Shown here in pieces: positions 8,761-18,581 of a DNA stretch of 54,909 nucleotides (within the stretch, counting starts at the first letter, position 1; each line of letters starts with the position of its first letter). Origin of the DNA: Clostridia bacterium (GTDB taxonomy: Bacteria > Bacillota > Clostridia > TANB77 > CAG-508); assembly GCA_022790575.1 (NCBI GenBank), contig JAAVXM010000046.1, forward strand, positions 1-54,909. Direction: 5' to 3'. The translations under genes were made by a program, and so were the position numbers. The notes under the pieces are model-generated. The model searched no databases. It was given only the letters and a program-made list of their open reading frames with translations, and was not told where the DNA came from.

Positions 8761-10302
8761 GTGAGTATAGCATTATTATTAGGAGAAAATGGAATAATAA
8801 TACAAGCAACACAAGCAAAAGAAAACAGCAAAGAAGCGGAAGCAAGAGAAAAGCTAGAGTTAACATTACTTAGTGCATACAATGAAAAAATATTAAATAT
8901 AAAATACAATCGAAATGAATTTTTAGACAATATTATAACAAATGAAATAGAAGGAGCAGAAGTAAAAGGAGACATAGCAGTAGTTGATGGATATGCATAT
9001 GAGTTAGATAGAAGTGTACCCAAAATAGGAAGATATTTAGGAAAAGCAAAAGACATAGTATTTCCAGAATTAGAAGCAACAGTAGAATTAGCAGAAGATA
9101 GAAAAACAGCAATAATAAAAATAAGAGCAAAAGAAGAGCAAAAAGGAATAAATAAAATAGAGATATGGCAAGAAGGAGAAAAGCTAGATGAATTTCCATA
9201 TGATAAAGTAAAAGAAGAAATAACAAAAGATTATCTAGCAAGGCAAAATGGAAAATATACAATAAAAGTATATGCAGAAATAATGAATAGTAAAACAGTA
9301 GAAGTAGAGGGAATATTAGCAACAGTAAAATTTGAACCAAATGGAAATAGTGAATGGAAAAAAGAACATAGTACAAAAGTAACAATAAAAGAAACAGAGG
9401 ACAAAGTAATAAATGCAAAATACCAATGGACAAACAGCGTAGTAGAGCCAGTAGATGAAACTTTTACAGAGAGTTTTAAAAGTGGAGATATAATAACAAA
9501 AGATGAAGTGACAGGAACACATTATTTATGGACAATGTTAGAAATGCAGTCAGGTCAAAAGGTAAAATGGAGAAGTGAAGGCTTTAACTTTGATAATGAA
9601 GGACCAGAAATAACATCATTTACAGCAACCAAATATTCAGAAAAGGGAATAACATTAAGTGCAACAGCACAAGATACGGGTTCAGGAACAGCTAAATTTG
9701 AATTTTATGTAGATAATGAATTAAAAGATACTCAAACATGTTCAGCAACAACATTAAGTGTAACTAAAAGTAAAACAATAACAGGACTAACAACAGGAAA
9801 TCATACTTGTAAGGTAATAGTATATGATGAAGAAGATAATATTAGTGATAAAACAATAACAGGGACAACAAAAATATATACTTGGGAAAAGTGGGATGTT
9901 AATACAACAAAAAAATATGAATCAGTATATGTAGGTACTGAAACAAGAGGATATTCAACAAATACAGTTGGGGCTTATATTACTGTATTTACAAATGCTC
10001 CAAGCATTTCAAGTAAAGGGGAGTATACTGGGTCAACTTTTAAAGGATTTACATATCCACATGTAGGTAACTGGTTATATGGAGGTAAAAGAACAGGTAA
10101 ATGTATTAGTGCAACAGAAGATACAAAAAAAATGGTAGCAACATGTAAATTTGAAATGTATGAAATTAAAGAAACAGATATTTATGGTAAAGGAACAAAT
10201 TCATATGGAAATGTAACAAGCAATAATCCTGAAGCATATTCAAGAAAAACTGGTGGCGAAAAGTCTGGGAATTACTGGTATGTATATAAAGGCGTTTATT
10301 AA
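8761..10302 (+). CDS. Prepilin-like surface protein, 5'-truncated (copy A)
   Basis: The open frame runs from 8725 (just after an in-frame TAG at 8722) to 10302, with GTG 8761 the first start codon; there is no convincing ribosome binding site. The first codons read LVTLIVLLILAGVSIALLLGEN, the hydrophobic helix of type IV prepilin-like proteins, but the basic leader and the G-[ILF]-T-L cleavage site that should precede it are missing. Then follow a conserved region (to about residue 280), a Ser/Thr-rich Ig-like part and a variable C-terminus containing YTWEKW and ending GNYWYVYKGVY. A paralogue lies at 28991-30598 with the same break. As it stands it would not be exported; it is a decayed gene or a silent cassette. 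Confidence 0.7.
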   Translation: MSIALLLGENGIIIQATQAKENSKEAEAREKLELTLLSAYNEKILNIKYNRNEFLDNIITNEIEGAEVKGDIAVVDGYAYELDRSVPKIGRYLGKAKDIVFPELEATVELAEDRKTAIIKIRAKEEQKGINKIEIWQEGEKLDEFPYDKVKEEITKDYLARQNGKYTIKVYAEIMNSKTVEVEGILATVKFEPNGNSEWKKEHSTKVTIKETEDKVINAKYQWTNSVVEPVDETFTESFKSGDIITKDEVTGTHYLWTMLEMQSGQKVKWRSEGFNFDNEGPEITSFTATKYSEKGITLSATAQDTGSGTAKFEFYVDNELKDTQTCSATTLSVTKSKTITGLTTGNHTCKVIVYDEEDNISDKTITGTTKIYTWEKWDVNTTKKYESVYVGTETRGYSTNTVGAYITVFTNAPSISSKGEYTGSTFKGFTYPHVGNWLYGGKRTGKCISATEDTKKMVATCKFEMYEIKETDIYGKGTNSYGNVTSNNPEAYSRKTGGEKSGNYWYVYKGVY

Positions 10303-10402
10303 GTTTAAAGTATATAAGCCTATCACTATATATGAAAAAGAATATTAGAATAAAACAACCTGAGAGAAAGTGGAGAAGAAATATTAAAATAATGGTATAG
10401 AA

Positions 10403-10430
10403 GGAGAGTAAAGTAAAACTTTTACTCTCC
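10403..10430 (+). terminator. Strong hairpin after copy A
   Basis: GGAGAGTAAA and TTTACTCTCC form a perfect 10-bp stem around an eight-base loop. No T-run follows, so it may act as a transcript end stabiliser or a weak terminator. The rest of the gap 10303-10537 shows nothing else that I can support. Confidence 0.55.
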
Positions 10431-10537
10431 TGTTGCTGTATAATATGTCTAATTATTATTACAAAAACTATTGTAAAATTAATATTTTTAGTGTAAAATA
10501 AAGGCAAAAAGTAAATAATAAATAGGGGGCAATAAAA

Positions 10538-11596
10538 ATGAGACTTATGACAGATGAAAAAGACAAGCAAGAATACAGAGAATTTTTAGAAAAACATAAA
10601 AGATGTAACTTTGCACAATCATTAGAATGGGCACAAGTAAAATCAAATTGGATAAATGAAGTAGTATTAGCAGAAGACCCAAGTGGAAAAATAATTGGGT
10701 CAATAAGTGTATTGATTAGGAAATTACCGATATTTGGATATATAATGTATTCATCAAGAGGACCAGTATGTGATATACACAGTATGGCAATAATGAAGCA
10801 ATTAACAGATGGTATAAAAGAACTAGCAAAAAAATACAAAGCATTTGTATACAGGGTGGAGCCAGACATAGAAAGTAGTGACGTAGAATTTAGAAAAGTA
10901 GTAACAAACTTAGGATATAAAATAAAAGATGATGCCAAAAACTTTAGAGAAGAAATACAACCAAGATATGTATTCAGGCTTGATATAAAAGACAAAACAG
11001 AAGACGAAATATTTTCAGGATTTCATTCAAAAACAAGATACAATATACGCTTAGCAACTAAAAAAGGAGTAACAATAAAAGAAGGAACAAGAGAAGACCT
11101 AAAAGACTTTCATAAAATAATGATAGAAACAGGAGCAAGAGATGGATTTATAACAAGACCACTATCATATTTTGAGAAAATGTATGATGCATTAGGGTCA
11201 GAGCACATGAAATTATTAATGGCATATCATGAGGACAAGCCAATATCAGGAGTAATACCAATATTTTATGGAAACAAAACATGGTATTTATATGGAGCTA
11301 GTAGTAATCAGCATAGAAACTTAATGCCAAACTATTTATTACAATGGGAAATGATAAAAATGGCACTTGCAAGAAAAGACGATGTATATGATTTTAGAGG
11401 AGTATCAGGTGTAGTAGATGAAAACCATCCACAATATGGATTATACAGATTCAAAAAAGGGTTTGGAGCCACATTTACAGAATTTATAGGAGAAATATAT
11501 TTGCCATTCAAGCCATTAACATATTCAATATACAAATTTTCAGAAAAAGCATTTAGAACATTAAGAGGAATGAAAGCCAAGCTAAAAAATAAGTAG
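10538..11596 (+). CDS. FemAB/FemX-type peptidoglycan cross-bridge aminoacyltransferase
   Basis: Belongs to the FemXAB family, which uses aminoacyl-tRNA to add amino acids to the stem peptide of lipid II at the inner face of the membrane. The 352-residue length is close to the usual value. Family hallmarks are the opening CNFAQSLEWAQVKS, the SRGPVCD turn, the HSKTRYNIRLATKKGV segment and the second acyltransferase fold with YDFRGVSG and GLYRFKKGFGA. The amino acid added cannot be read from sequence. Its ATG follows AGGGGG. It lies 127 bases ahead of alanine racemase, which supplies D-Ala to the same pathway. Confidence 0.9.
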   Translation: MRLMTDEKDKQEYREFLEKHKRCNFAQSLEWAQVKSNWINEVVLAEDPSGKIIGSISVLIRKLPIFGYIMYSSRGPVCDIHSMAIMKQLTDGIKELAKKYKAFVYRVEPDIESSDVEFRKVVTNLGYKIKDDAKNFREEIQPRYVFRLDIKDKTEDEIFSGFHSKTRYNIRLATKKGVTIKEGTREDLKDFHKIMIETGARDGFITRPLSYFEKMYDALGSEHMKLLMAYHEDKPISGVIPIFYGNKTWYLYGASSNQHRNLMPNYLLQWEMIKMALARKDDVYDFRGVSGVVDENHPQYGLYRFKKGFGATFTEFIGEIYLPFKPLTYSIYKFSEKAFRTLRGMKAKLKNK

Positions 11597-11618
11597 TTTT
11601 AATGTATTACTATTTCAT

Positions 11619-11682
11619 AGGCAAAACATAGCTGGGGTCTTCGTCGGGGGGGCTTGCCTTTATTCAATAGTAATATATTGAA
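11619..11682 (+). other. G-rich intergenic element between femX-like gene and alr
   Basis: AGGCAA (11619-11624) and TTGCCT (11654-11659) bracket a segment with runs of four and seven G, very unusual in this AT-rich DNA. A second small hairpin, TTCAATA/TATTGAA, follows at 11663-11682. It may be a terminator or a leader structure for alr; I do not recognise a known RNA family. Confidence 0.4.
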
Positions 11683-11723
11683 AACTAGAATGAAAAAGTT
11701 AATTTTTAAAAAAGGAGTTCAAA

Positions 11724-12845
11724 TTGAAAGCACTGGTAATAGAAAGAAAAAACATAAAAAACAACATAAAAATCATAAGAGATATAATAAATGAGAATGA
11801 CAAAGACGACCAAGGGAACAAAGTAAAAATAATAGCAGTAGTCAAAGGAAATGGATATGGGCTAGGACTAGTAGAATATTCACAATTTTTAAAAGATAAT
11901 GGAATAGATATTTTAGCAGTAGCAACAGTAGAAGAAGCGATAAAACTAAGAGATGGAGGAATACAAGAAGACATAATAATGATGTCATCAACAGGAGTAA
12001 AAAAAGACATAGAAAAGCTGTTAAAAAAAGACATAATAATAACAATTGGTTCAAAAGAAGCAGGGGAAGCAGTAGAAGAAATGGCAAAAAAGTTAGGCAA
12101 AAAAGCGAGAGTACACATAAAAATAGACACAGGATTTGGTAGATATGGATTTATATATAATAAAAGAGAAGAAATGGTAGAACAAATAAAAAGTTGGGAA
12201 AATATTCAAATAGAAGGAACATTTTCACACTTCTCACTTGCATTTTATGGCAAAGGAGAAGAAGCAAGGCAGCAGCTTAATAGATTTATGGAATGTGTTG
12301 AAGTTTTAAAAATGAATGAAATAGAGACTGGAATGTTGCACATATGCAATTCTTCAGCATTTTTAAGATTTAAAGACATGCACTTAAATGCAGTAAGAAT
12401 AGGTTCAGCATTATTAGGTAGACTATCGATTCCAAATGTATGGGGGTTAAAAAGAGTAGGATATTTAAAATCAAATGTTGCTGAAATAAAAACACTACCA
12501 GCAGGATATAATATAGGATATTCAAATTCATACACTACAAAAAAAGAAACAAAAGTAGCAATAGTACCATGTGGTTATGCAGATGGATTTAATGTGAAAG
12601 TAGATAAGGACATGTTTAGAAGGATTGACAAAATAAGATATATAGTACGAGATATCAAAAATGCATTCAAGAAACAAGAATTATTTGTAAAAATAAATAA
12701 CAAAAAATATAAAATCTTAGGAAGACTAGGAATGTATCATGTTACAATAGATATTACAGGAACAGATATTAAAATAAATGATGAAGTAGTATTTGAGGTA
12801 AGTCCAATGCTAGTTGATAGTGAGATAAAAAGAGAGTATGTTTAA
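11724..12845 (+). CDS. alr: Alanine racemase
   Basis: PLP enzyme that converts L-Ala to D-Ala for peptidoglycan. The PLP lysine lies in IIAVVKGNGYGLG near residue 39; HIKIDTGFGRYGF, FSHFSLA and the pair YNIGYSNSYTTKKETKVAIVPCGYADGF (catalytic Tyr region about residue 270) follow in the usual order. The family's CMDQ-type motif near residue 330 is changed to GMYHVTIDIT, which is a variation worth noting. Length 373 is normal. The start is TTG at 11724, supported by AAAGGAG at 11711-11717; no ATG gives the conserved N-terminus. Placed between a FemAB enzyme and a DUF1189 membrane protein. Confidence 0.92.
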   Translation: MKALVIERKNIKNNIKIIRDIINENDKDDQGNKVKIIAVVKGNGYGLGLVEYSQFLKDNGIDILAVATVEEAIKLRDGGIQEDIIMMSSTGVKKDIEKLLKKDIIITIGSKEAGEAVEEMAKKLGKKARVHIKIDTGFGRYGFIYNKREEMVEQIKSWENIQIEGTFSHFSLAFYGKGEEARQQLNRFMECVEVLKMNEIETGMLHICNSSAFLRFKDMHLNAVRIGSALLGRLSIPNVWGLKRVGYLKSNVAEIKTLPAGYNIGYSNSYTTKKETKVAIVPCGYADGFNVKVDKDMFRRIDKIRYIVRDIKNAFKKQELFVKINNKKYKILGRLGMYHVTIDITGTDIKINDEVVFEVSPMLVDSEIKREYV

Positions 12846-12862
12846 AGAGAGAAGGTCATTAA

Positions 12863-13906
12863 ATGGAAAATAAAGAACAGAAAACTAATTTTCTAAAAAA
12901 GGTATGGTATTCAATTTCAAAATTTGAAAAATATCCAGACATGGCAACTGAAGGAGTCATGAAAGCACTTAAATATCTGTTTTGTATGGTATGTATAGTA
13001 ACAGTATTTGTTTTAATTGGTTCCATGGCTGAAATCAACAAATTAGTAGATAAATTAGCAGTATATATAAATGATAATATTCCAGAATTTTCATATTCAT
13101 CAGGAAATATAATAATGGAAACAGAAGAACCTATTATTATAGAAGATTTTGAATATAGTGGAGTTGATAAAATTGTTATTGACCCATATGCAGAGAATAA
13201 TGAGCAAAAGTCAAAAGATAAAGAAGAATATAATGTTAATGGAACAACAATATATTTTTTCAAAAATCAAATAATTTTATTAAGTAAAAGTGAAGATGGC
13301 CAAACTAAGGAATTGCCATACACATATAGTGATTTTATAAAAAGCTATACAGGTCAAAACATCAATGAATTTAATAAAAAAGACTTAGTAGAATATATGG
13401 TAAGTAGTGAGATGAATTCTTATTATGTAAGATATGGTGTAGCTTTATTTTTAAACTTATTACTTCTTAATATACTAGTTGCACTATTAGATGCATTTGA
13501 ACTAACTATATTAGGGTGGATAACAACCATGATTGCTAGAATAAGAATGAGATTTGTAGCAATTTACAATATGGCGATATATGCATTAACATTACCAATG
13601 ATTTTAAATATAGTATATATTATAGTAAATTATTTTACAAAATTTACTATAAGTTACTTCCAAGTTGCTTATATAACAATAGCATATGTATATCTTGTAG
13701 CATCTATATTTATTATAAGAGATGATTTTATGAAAAGACAAGAAGAACTTAATAAAATAAACCAAGAGCAACTAAAGGTAAAAGAAGAGATAAGAAGACA
13801 AGAAGAAGAGAAAAAAGAAGGAAATCAAGAAAAACCAGAAAAGAAAAAAGAAAAAAAGGAAGAAGACAATAATAATGGAGAAGAGCCAGAAGGTTCAAAA
13901 GCATAA
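12863..13906 (+). CDS. DUF1189 family membrane protein
   Basis: A 347-residue membrane protein of the DUF1189 family, function unknown. It opens with the family's pattern of an amphipathic N-terminus (FLKKVWYSISKFEKYPDMA), a helix at about residues 38-56, an extracytoplasmic domain (about 60-185) and three or four further helices (about 187-300). The C-terminal 50 residues are a Lys/Glu-rich tail. The start lies 17 bases after alr and the stop 21 bases before ftsH, so the three are likely one operon. Confidence 0.85.
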   Translation: MENKEQKTNFLKKVWYSISKFEKYPDMATEGVMKALKYLFCMVCIVTVFVLIGSMAEINKLVDKLAVYINDNIPEFSYSSGNIIMETEEPIIIEDFEYSGVDKIVIDPYAENNEQKSKDKEEYNVNGTTIYFFKNQIILLSKSEDGQTKELPYTYSDFIKSYTGQNINEFNKKDLVEYMVSSEMNSYYVRYGVALFLNLLLLNILVALLDAFELTILGWITTMIARIRMRFVAIYNMAIYALTLPMILNIVYIIVNYFTKFTISYFQVAYITIAYVYLVASIFIIRDDFMKRQEELNKINQEQLKVKEEIRRQEEEKKEGNQEKPEKKKEKKEEDNNNGEEPEGSKA

Positions 13907-13927
13907 TATAAGAAAGGAAAATCAGTC

Positions 13928-15736
13928 ATGGGAAAAGGTAATGATAAGAACAAAAAAAAGAATTCAAAAACAATAATCGATATTATAATAATAATGATTT
14001 TAATTGTATTAATTGTAATATTAGCACTTTTTATATATAAAACTCAATCAGACAAAAAATCAGATGAAAATAATTTAGTATATACGGACTTGGTAAAAGA
14101 AATCCAAGCAGGAAATGTTGAAAAGATTGAAATGACAGTAGGTTCAACAAATTTAAAAGTAAAATTGAAAGATGTTGAGAAAGAAAAAAGGACAATACTA
14201 CCAAGTGCACAAGTATTTACAGAACTTGTACAACAAAAAGTGTTAGAGGACAATGAGGTAAAATTAGAAACTAAAACACCAAGCATGTTATCACAATTAC
14301 CATCATATATTTTATCATTTCTACCAACAGCAATTATGTTAGCATTATTTATAATGATATTTAAAATGCAAGGGCTTGGAGAAAAGGGACAAGTATATGA
14401 TGATACAGAAAGAAGAACTAAAACTGTATTTGATGATATAGCAGGTTTAGATGAAGAAAAAGAAGAATTAAGGGAAATTGTAGAATTTCTAAAAAAACCC
14501 AAGAAATTTGCAGACATGGGAGCTAGAATACCAAAAGGAGTTTTATTATATGGTAAGCCAGGAACTGGAAAAACTCTAATAGCAAAAGCGATAGCAGGAG
14601 AAGCAAATGTTCCATTTATTTCAATGAGTGGTTCGGAATTTATTGAAATGTTTGCAGGACTTGGAGCTTCAAGAGTAAGAAAATTATTTGAGAGAGCAAG
14701 AAAATTAGCACCATGTATAGTCTTTATAGATGAAATAGATGCAATAGGTTCTAGGAGAACAAGCAATAGTGGTGCAGAATCAGAAAACAATCAAACATTA
14801 AACCAATTATTAGTAGAAATGGATGGATTTTCTTCAGAAGAAACAATAATAGTATTAGCAGCAACAAATAGACCTGAAATGTTAGACAAAGCTTTATTAA
14901 GACCAGGAAGATTTGATAGACAAGTTACAATACCAGCACCAGATTTAAAAGGAAGAGAAGAAATATTAAAAATCCATTCAAAAGACAAAAAACTATCAGA
15001 AGGTGTATCATTACACAGTATAGCAGAAGATACAGCTGGATTTACAGGTGCAGAGTTAGCTAATATTTTAAATGAAGCGGCAATAATAGCAACAAAAAGA
15101 GAGCATGAAGCAATTACAAATTTAGATTTAGATGATGCATTAAAGAAAGTAACAGTAGGGCTTGAGAAAGTGAGTAGAAAAATATCAGAAAAAGATAAGA
15201 AATTAACTGCATATCATGAGGCTGGACATGCTATAGTTAGTCAATTTTTACCAACACAAACAGCAGTAAAAGAAGTATCAATTATACCTAGAGGAATGGC
15301 AGGAGGATATACAATGTATAAGTCTGATGAAGACAAGTATTATATATCAAAAACTGAGATGGAAGAAAAATTAATAGCATTACTAGGAGGAAGAGCAGCA
15401 GAAAAACTTATTCTAAATGATATTTCTACAGGGGCAAGTAATGACATAGAAGTTGCTACAAAAGTTGCAAAAGACATGATAACAGTATATGGTATGAGTG
15501 AAGTAATAGGTCCAATATCTTTAAAAGACAATGATGGACAACTTGAATATCAAATGTTTGGTGATGATATGCAAGATGCTATAGGAAAAGAAGTTAAAAA
15601 ATTAATAGATACAGCATATCAAAATGCTCAAGAAATATTAAAACAAAATATTGAATTACTACATGCAATTGCAACAGAATTAATGGCTAAAGAAAAAATT
15701 AATGAAGAAGAATTTAACAAATTTTTCAGTAATTAA
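13928..15736 (+). CDS. ftsH: ATP-dependent zinc metalloprotease FtsH
   Basis: Membrane-bound AAA+ protease that degrades misfolded membrane proteins and selected regulators. Two N-terminal helices (about residues 16-37 and 127-146) flank a small outer domain. The AAA module has Walker A GKPGTGKT at about 209-216 (Lys for the usual Pro at the second position), Walker [12 protein letters not shown], the second region of homology with [20 protein letters not shown], and the pore motif FAGLGA. The zinc site HEAGH is at about 430-434. Length 602 is typical of Gram-positive FtsH. The ATG follows AGAAAGGA. A strong hairpin closes the unit. Confidence 0.97.
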   Translation: MGKGNDKNKKKNSKTIIDIIIIMILIVLIVILALFIYKTQSDKKSDENNLVYTDLVKEIQAGNVEKIEMTVGSTNLKVKLKDVEKEKRTILPSAQVFTELVQQKVLEDNEVKLETKTPSMLSQLPSYILSFLPTAIMLALFIMIFKMQGLGEKGQVYDDTERRTKTVFDDIAGLDEEKEELREIVEFLKKPKKFADMGARIPKGVLLYGKPGTGKTLIAKAIAGEANVPFISMSGSEFIEMFAGLGASRVRKLFERARKLAPCIVFIDEIDAIGSRRTSNSGAESENNQTLNQLLVEMDGFSSEETIIVLAATNRPEMLDKALLRPGRFDRQVTIPAPDLKGREEILKIHSKDKKLSEGVSLHSIAEDTAGFTGAELANILNEAAIIATKREHEAITNLDLDDALKKVTVGLEKVSRKISEKDKKLTAYHEAGHAIVSQFLPTQTAVKEVSIIPRGMAGGYTMYKSDEDKYYISKTEMEEKLIALLGGRAAEKLILNDISTGASNDIEVATKVAKDMITVYGMSEVIGPISLKDNDGQLEYQMFGDDMQDAIGKEVKKLIDTAYQNAQEILKQNIELLHAIATELMAKEKINEEEFNKFFSN

Positions 15737-15743
15737 AATAAAT

Positions 15744-15772
15744 GAGTAAATAGAGAAAAACTCTATTTACTC
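15744..15772 (+). terminator. Hairpin after ftsH
   Basis: GAGTAAATAGAG and CTCTATTTACTC form a perfect 12-bp stem around AAAAA. No T-run follows and the next gene's ribosome binding site starts only a few bases downstream, so readthrough is likely. Confidence 0.6.
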
Positions 15773-15795
15773 AATATGAAAGGAACGTGAGATAA

Positions 15796-16548
15796 ATGAA
15801 GGAATTTGCTGAGTACATTTTAAATGAACATGATTTGATTTCAAAAGAAGAAATAATATATTTTTTGGCACCAAAGTTGGAGATTAACTTTGACAAATCA
15901 ATAATATTTAAAACAGAAATAGCAAGAATGTTTTTAAAATATACAAAAGAAAAAGTAGATAATAATGTAGTATTAACAGCATGCCTTTTATGTAATTGCA
16001 AAAAAGTAGATAATGCACAAAAAATAGGTAAATTAAAAACCTATGCAGTTGAAGGAGCTGAGCACTTAAAAGAATTAGGGTTTGATGAAAGATTTTGTAA
16101 AATATGTGAAGGTGTAAATAGATATAGTCAAAATACTAGAAGAGAGCCTGAAAGTGATATTTTAGAATTAGTAGACCAATTTGGAGGGATGTTAATCGAT
16201 AGACCAGAAAGAGTTGGACTTGCTCCAGATGAAGCCTTAGTTCTATTAGAGCATAGGAATTTAAAATCAGAATATAATAGATATTTAGAAATATTTAGAA
16301 ACTTTGTAGAAACTATGGAAAAAATAGAAATACAGGGAGCAGTAAATACTACTATATTTGCTCGTCTGCAAAAGTTAATAAGAGAATCTAAAAGTATTCC
16401 AGAATTTGTAAAGAAAATATCAATGGGATATGCTAATAATGTAGATGAAAAACTAGAAAAATGGGTAGATGAAAACAGTTGCAATGCAAATAGGTCGATG
16501 TTTAGTAGTGAAACAGAAAGAAGGATATTAAAACACATAGAAGAGTAG
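15796..16548 (+). CDS. Uncharacterised protein with HD-domain-like helical pattern
   Basis: A soluble, largely helical 250-residue protein. The stretch from about residue 55 to 115 (TACLLCNCKK, KTYAVEGAEHLKELGFDERFCKICEGVNRYSQ) resembles the helix order of HD phosphohydrolases, in which a patient HD box would sit at the first position, but the His-Asp pair is replaced by Cys-Asn-Cys, so hydrolase activity is doubtful. A later segment mentions a helical bundle rich in charged residues. It lies between ftsH and the EndoQ-like gene, 33 bases from the latter, and is probably co-transcribed with it. HD ancestry is an inference of moderate strength. Confidence 0.6.
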   Translation: MKEFAEYILNEHDLISKEEIIYFLAPKLEINFDKSIIFKTEIARMFLKYTKEKVDNNVVLTACLLCNCKKVDNAQKIGKLKTYAVEGAEHLKELGFDERFCKICEGVNRYSQNTRREPESDILELVDQFGGMLIDRPERVGLAPDEALVLLEHRNLKSEYNRYLEIFRNFVETMEKIEIQGAVNTTIFARLQKLIRESKSIPEFVKKISMGYANNVDEKLEKWVDENSCNANRSMFSSETERRILKHIEE

Positions 16549-16580
16549 TCACATATAAAATAGAAAGGGATGTATTAAAG

Positions 16581-17774
16581 ATGTATGAAGTATTTGCGGA
16601 CTTGCATGTTCATATAGGAAGAAGTGAAAAAGGTAAACCAATAAAAATAACAGCAGCAAGAAGTCTGAATTTTGCTAATATAGCAAAAGAATGTGCAGAC
16701 AGAAAAGGTATAAATATTGTAGGAGTAATTGATTGTGGCTCACCATATGTGATAGAAGACATAGAGAATTTTTTAAAAACAGGTGATGCATATGAACTAG
16801 AAGATGGTGGAATTATATATAAAGAAAAAGTATGTATATTACTTGGAAGTGAAGTGGAAACATCAGAAAAAGGAAGAAATGGGAAAAGTGGAAGTGCACA
16901 CAATGTATGCTTTTTCCCACATTTAAGTGATATAAAAGGATTTTCACAAGAAATGAGTACACATATAAAAAACATAACATTAAGTACACAAAGGTCAAAT
17001 ATTTCAGGATATGAGTTAATAGATATTGTAAAAAAATATAATGGAATATTAATACCAGCACATATTTTTACTCCATTTAAAAGTTATTATGGAAATTGTT
17101 CAGATAGAATAGAAAATATATTTAAAGAAAAATATAATGAAATATTTGCAGTAGAATTGGGGCTAAGTTCAGATACATTCCTAGCTGACATGATATCAGA
17201 ATTAGAAGGAAAGACATTTGTTACTAATTCTGATGCACACTCTTTGCCCAAGATTGCAAGAGAATATAATAAACTATTAGTAGAAGACATTAGTTTTAAA
17301 GAAGTAGTTAAAGCATTAAAAAATGAAGATGGAAGAAGAGTTGTTGCAAATTATGGTTTAGACCCAAAACTTGGAAAATACCATAGAACACATTGTGATA
17401 ATTGTGAATGTACGATTGAAACAAAAGAGCCAGTTCAGAAATGTCCAAAATGTGGAAGTGAAAAAGTTACATTTGGGGTATTTGACAGAATTGAATTAAT
17501 AAAAGATAAAGAAACAACACAAAGTCCAAAAGAAAGACCACCATATATATATCAAATTCCATTAACATTCATACCAGGAGTTGGCAGCAAAACAATTGAG
17601 AAAATGTTAAATTCATTTGAAACAGAAATGAATATATTACATAAATTATCAAAAGATGATATAGAAGGAGCAGTTGGAGAAAAAATTGCTAATAACATAG
17701 TAAAAGCACGAGAAGGAGACATGAAAGTCGAAGCAGGTGGTGGAGGAATTTATGGAAAGATAACACAAACATAA
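16581..17774 (+). CDS. Endonuclease Q family (PHP-domain) DNA repair protein
   Basis: Resembles EndoQ/YqxK, which in archaea and some Bacilli cuts DNA 5' of deaminated bases. An N-terminal PHP phosphoesterase domain carries metal ligands DLHVHIGR (about residues 7-14), GSEVE, PAHIFTP and the late NSDAH. A zinc ribbon follows (CDNCEC...CPKCG, about residues 272-297), then a helix-hairpin-helix end (FIPGVGSKTIEKML). That three-part order is the family's hallmark. Its placement ahead of spoIIM and xerD matches the yqxK-spoIIM-xerD neighbourhood of Bacillus subtilis, without nudF and fur. Confidence 0.85.
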   Translation: MYEVFADLHVHIGRSEKGKPIKITAARSLNFANIAKECADRKGINIVGVIDCGSPYVIEDIENFLKTGDAYELEDGGIIYKEKVCILLGSEVETSEKGRNGKSGSAHNVCFFPHLSDIKGFSQEMSTHIKNITLSTQRSNISGYELIDIVKKYNGILIPAHIFTPFKSYYGNCSDRIENIFKEKYNEIFAVELGLSSDTFLADMISELEGKTFVTNSDAHSLPKIAREYNKLLVEDISFKEVVKALKNEDGRRVVANYGLDPKLGKYHRTHCDNCECTIETKEPVQKCPKCGSEKVTFGVFDRIELIKDKETTQSPKERPPYIYQIPLTFIPGVGSKTIEKMLNSFETEMNILHKLSKDDIEGAVGEKIANNIVKAREGDMKVEAGGGGIYGKITQT

Positions 17775-17860
17775 ATTTAATTATACTACTATTGTTCTAA
17801 AATAATCTTTATTGAATAAACATTATGTATAAAAATGTTTATGATATAAGGAGAATACTT

Positions 17861-18490
17861 ATGCGAAAGAGAAAAAATGAAATATTTACAATTGTAAAAG
17901 AGGATATTGAAAATAATTTAAAATCATATGCAATAATTGTGATACTATTTGCAGTTGGGATATTTTTAGGAGTAGTAATTATAAATCAAACAGAAGCAAA
18001 AGGTGAAATAGAGAAATATATAAATACATATATAGATGAAACAAAAACTATTGAAAATGGAGATTATAGCGGAGAACTACAAAATGACATAAAAAATAAT
18101 ATAGCTTTAGTATTTTTATTATGGTTTGCTGGAACAACAATAATAGGAATACCAATTGTATTTGGAATAATATTATTTAGAGGATTTTGCTTAGGATATA
18201 CAATAGCATCCTGTGTTTATGTTTTAGGAAGAGTAAAAGGGCTAATATTTATTTTAATAACAGTATTTATACAAAACATAATTTTTATTCCATCAATAAT
18301 AATACTTGGAGTGAGTTGTATAAAGCTTTATAATTCAATTGTAAAAGATAGAAGAAAAGAAAATATAAAAATATCTATAATCAAGCATAGTTTGATTACA
18401 CTAATGGTGTTAGTAGCACTAATAGTCTCATCATTCATTAAAACAGAAGTATCTTATAGATTAATAATAAATCTTATAAAATATTTTTAA
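17861..18490 (+). CDS. spoIIM: Stage II sporulation protein M family membrane protein
   Basis: In spore formers SpoIIM is the membrane scaffold of the SpoIID-SpoIIM-SpoIIP engulfment machine. Four or five membrane helices are visible: about residues 25-46, 82-105, 108-130 (with FRGFCLGYTIA), 133-160 and 182-200, with the Gly-rich helix pattern of the family. The frame is open from 17825, but ATG 17861 has a good AAGGAG seven bases before it and gives 209 residues, near the family's length. Family membership does not prove sporulation, since non-sporulating relatives keep homologues; the EndoQ and XerD neighbours support orthology with Bacillus spoIIM. Confidence 0.85.
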   Translation: MRKRKNEIFTIVKEDIENNLKSYAIIVILFAVGIFLGVVIINQTEAKGEIEKYINTYIDETKTIENGDYSGELQNDIKNNIALVFLLWFAGTTIIGIPIVFGIILFRGFCLGYTIASCVYVLGRVKGLIFILITVFIQNIIFIPSIIILGVSCIKLYNSIVKDRRKENIKISIIKHSLITLMVLVALIVSSFIKTEVSYRLIINLIKYF

Positions 18491-18507
18491 AAAAAATGAA
18501 AAATCTA

Positions 18508-18536
18508 TTTACTTTTTTGTAAAAATTTGATATAAC
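18508..18536 (+). promoter_or_regulatory. Promoter of xerD
   Basis: TTTACT (18508-18513), 17-base spacer, TATAAC (18531-18536). It lies in the gap after spoIIM, about 45 bases before the xerD start. Confidence 0.5.
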
Positions 18537-18581
18537 ATATGGTATATCAGTTATGTAAAATTAAATATAGGTGGGGGAAAA

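Noticed and set aside
8933..9433. Long minus-strand ORF rich in Leu and Phe
   Set aside because: It is the reverse reading of the A-rich prepilin-like gene; similar Leu-rich shadows appear opposite most genes here, with no ribosome binding site.
14044..14790. Minus-strand ORF of 248 codons opposite ftsH
   Set aside because: It is the antisense shadow of the well-conserved FtsH AAA domain.
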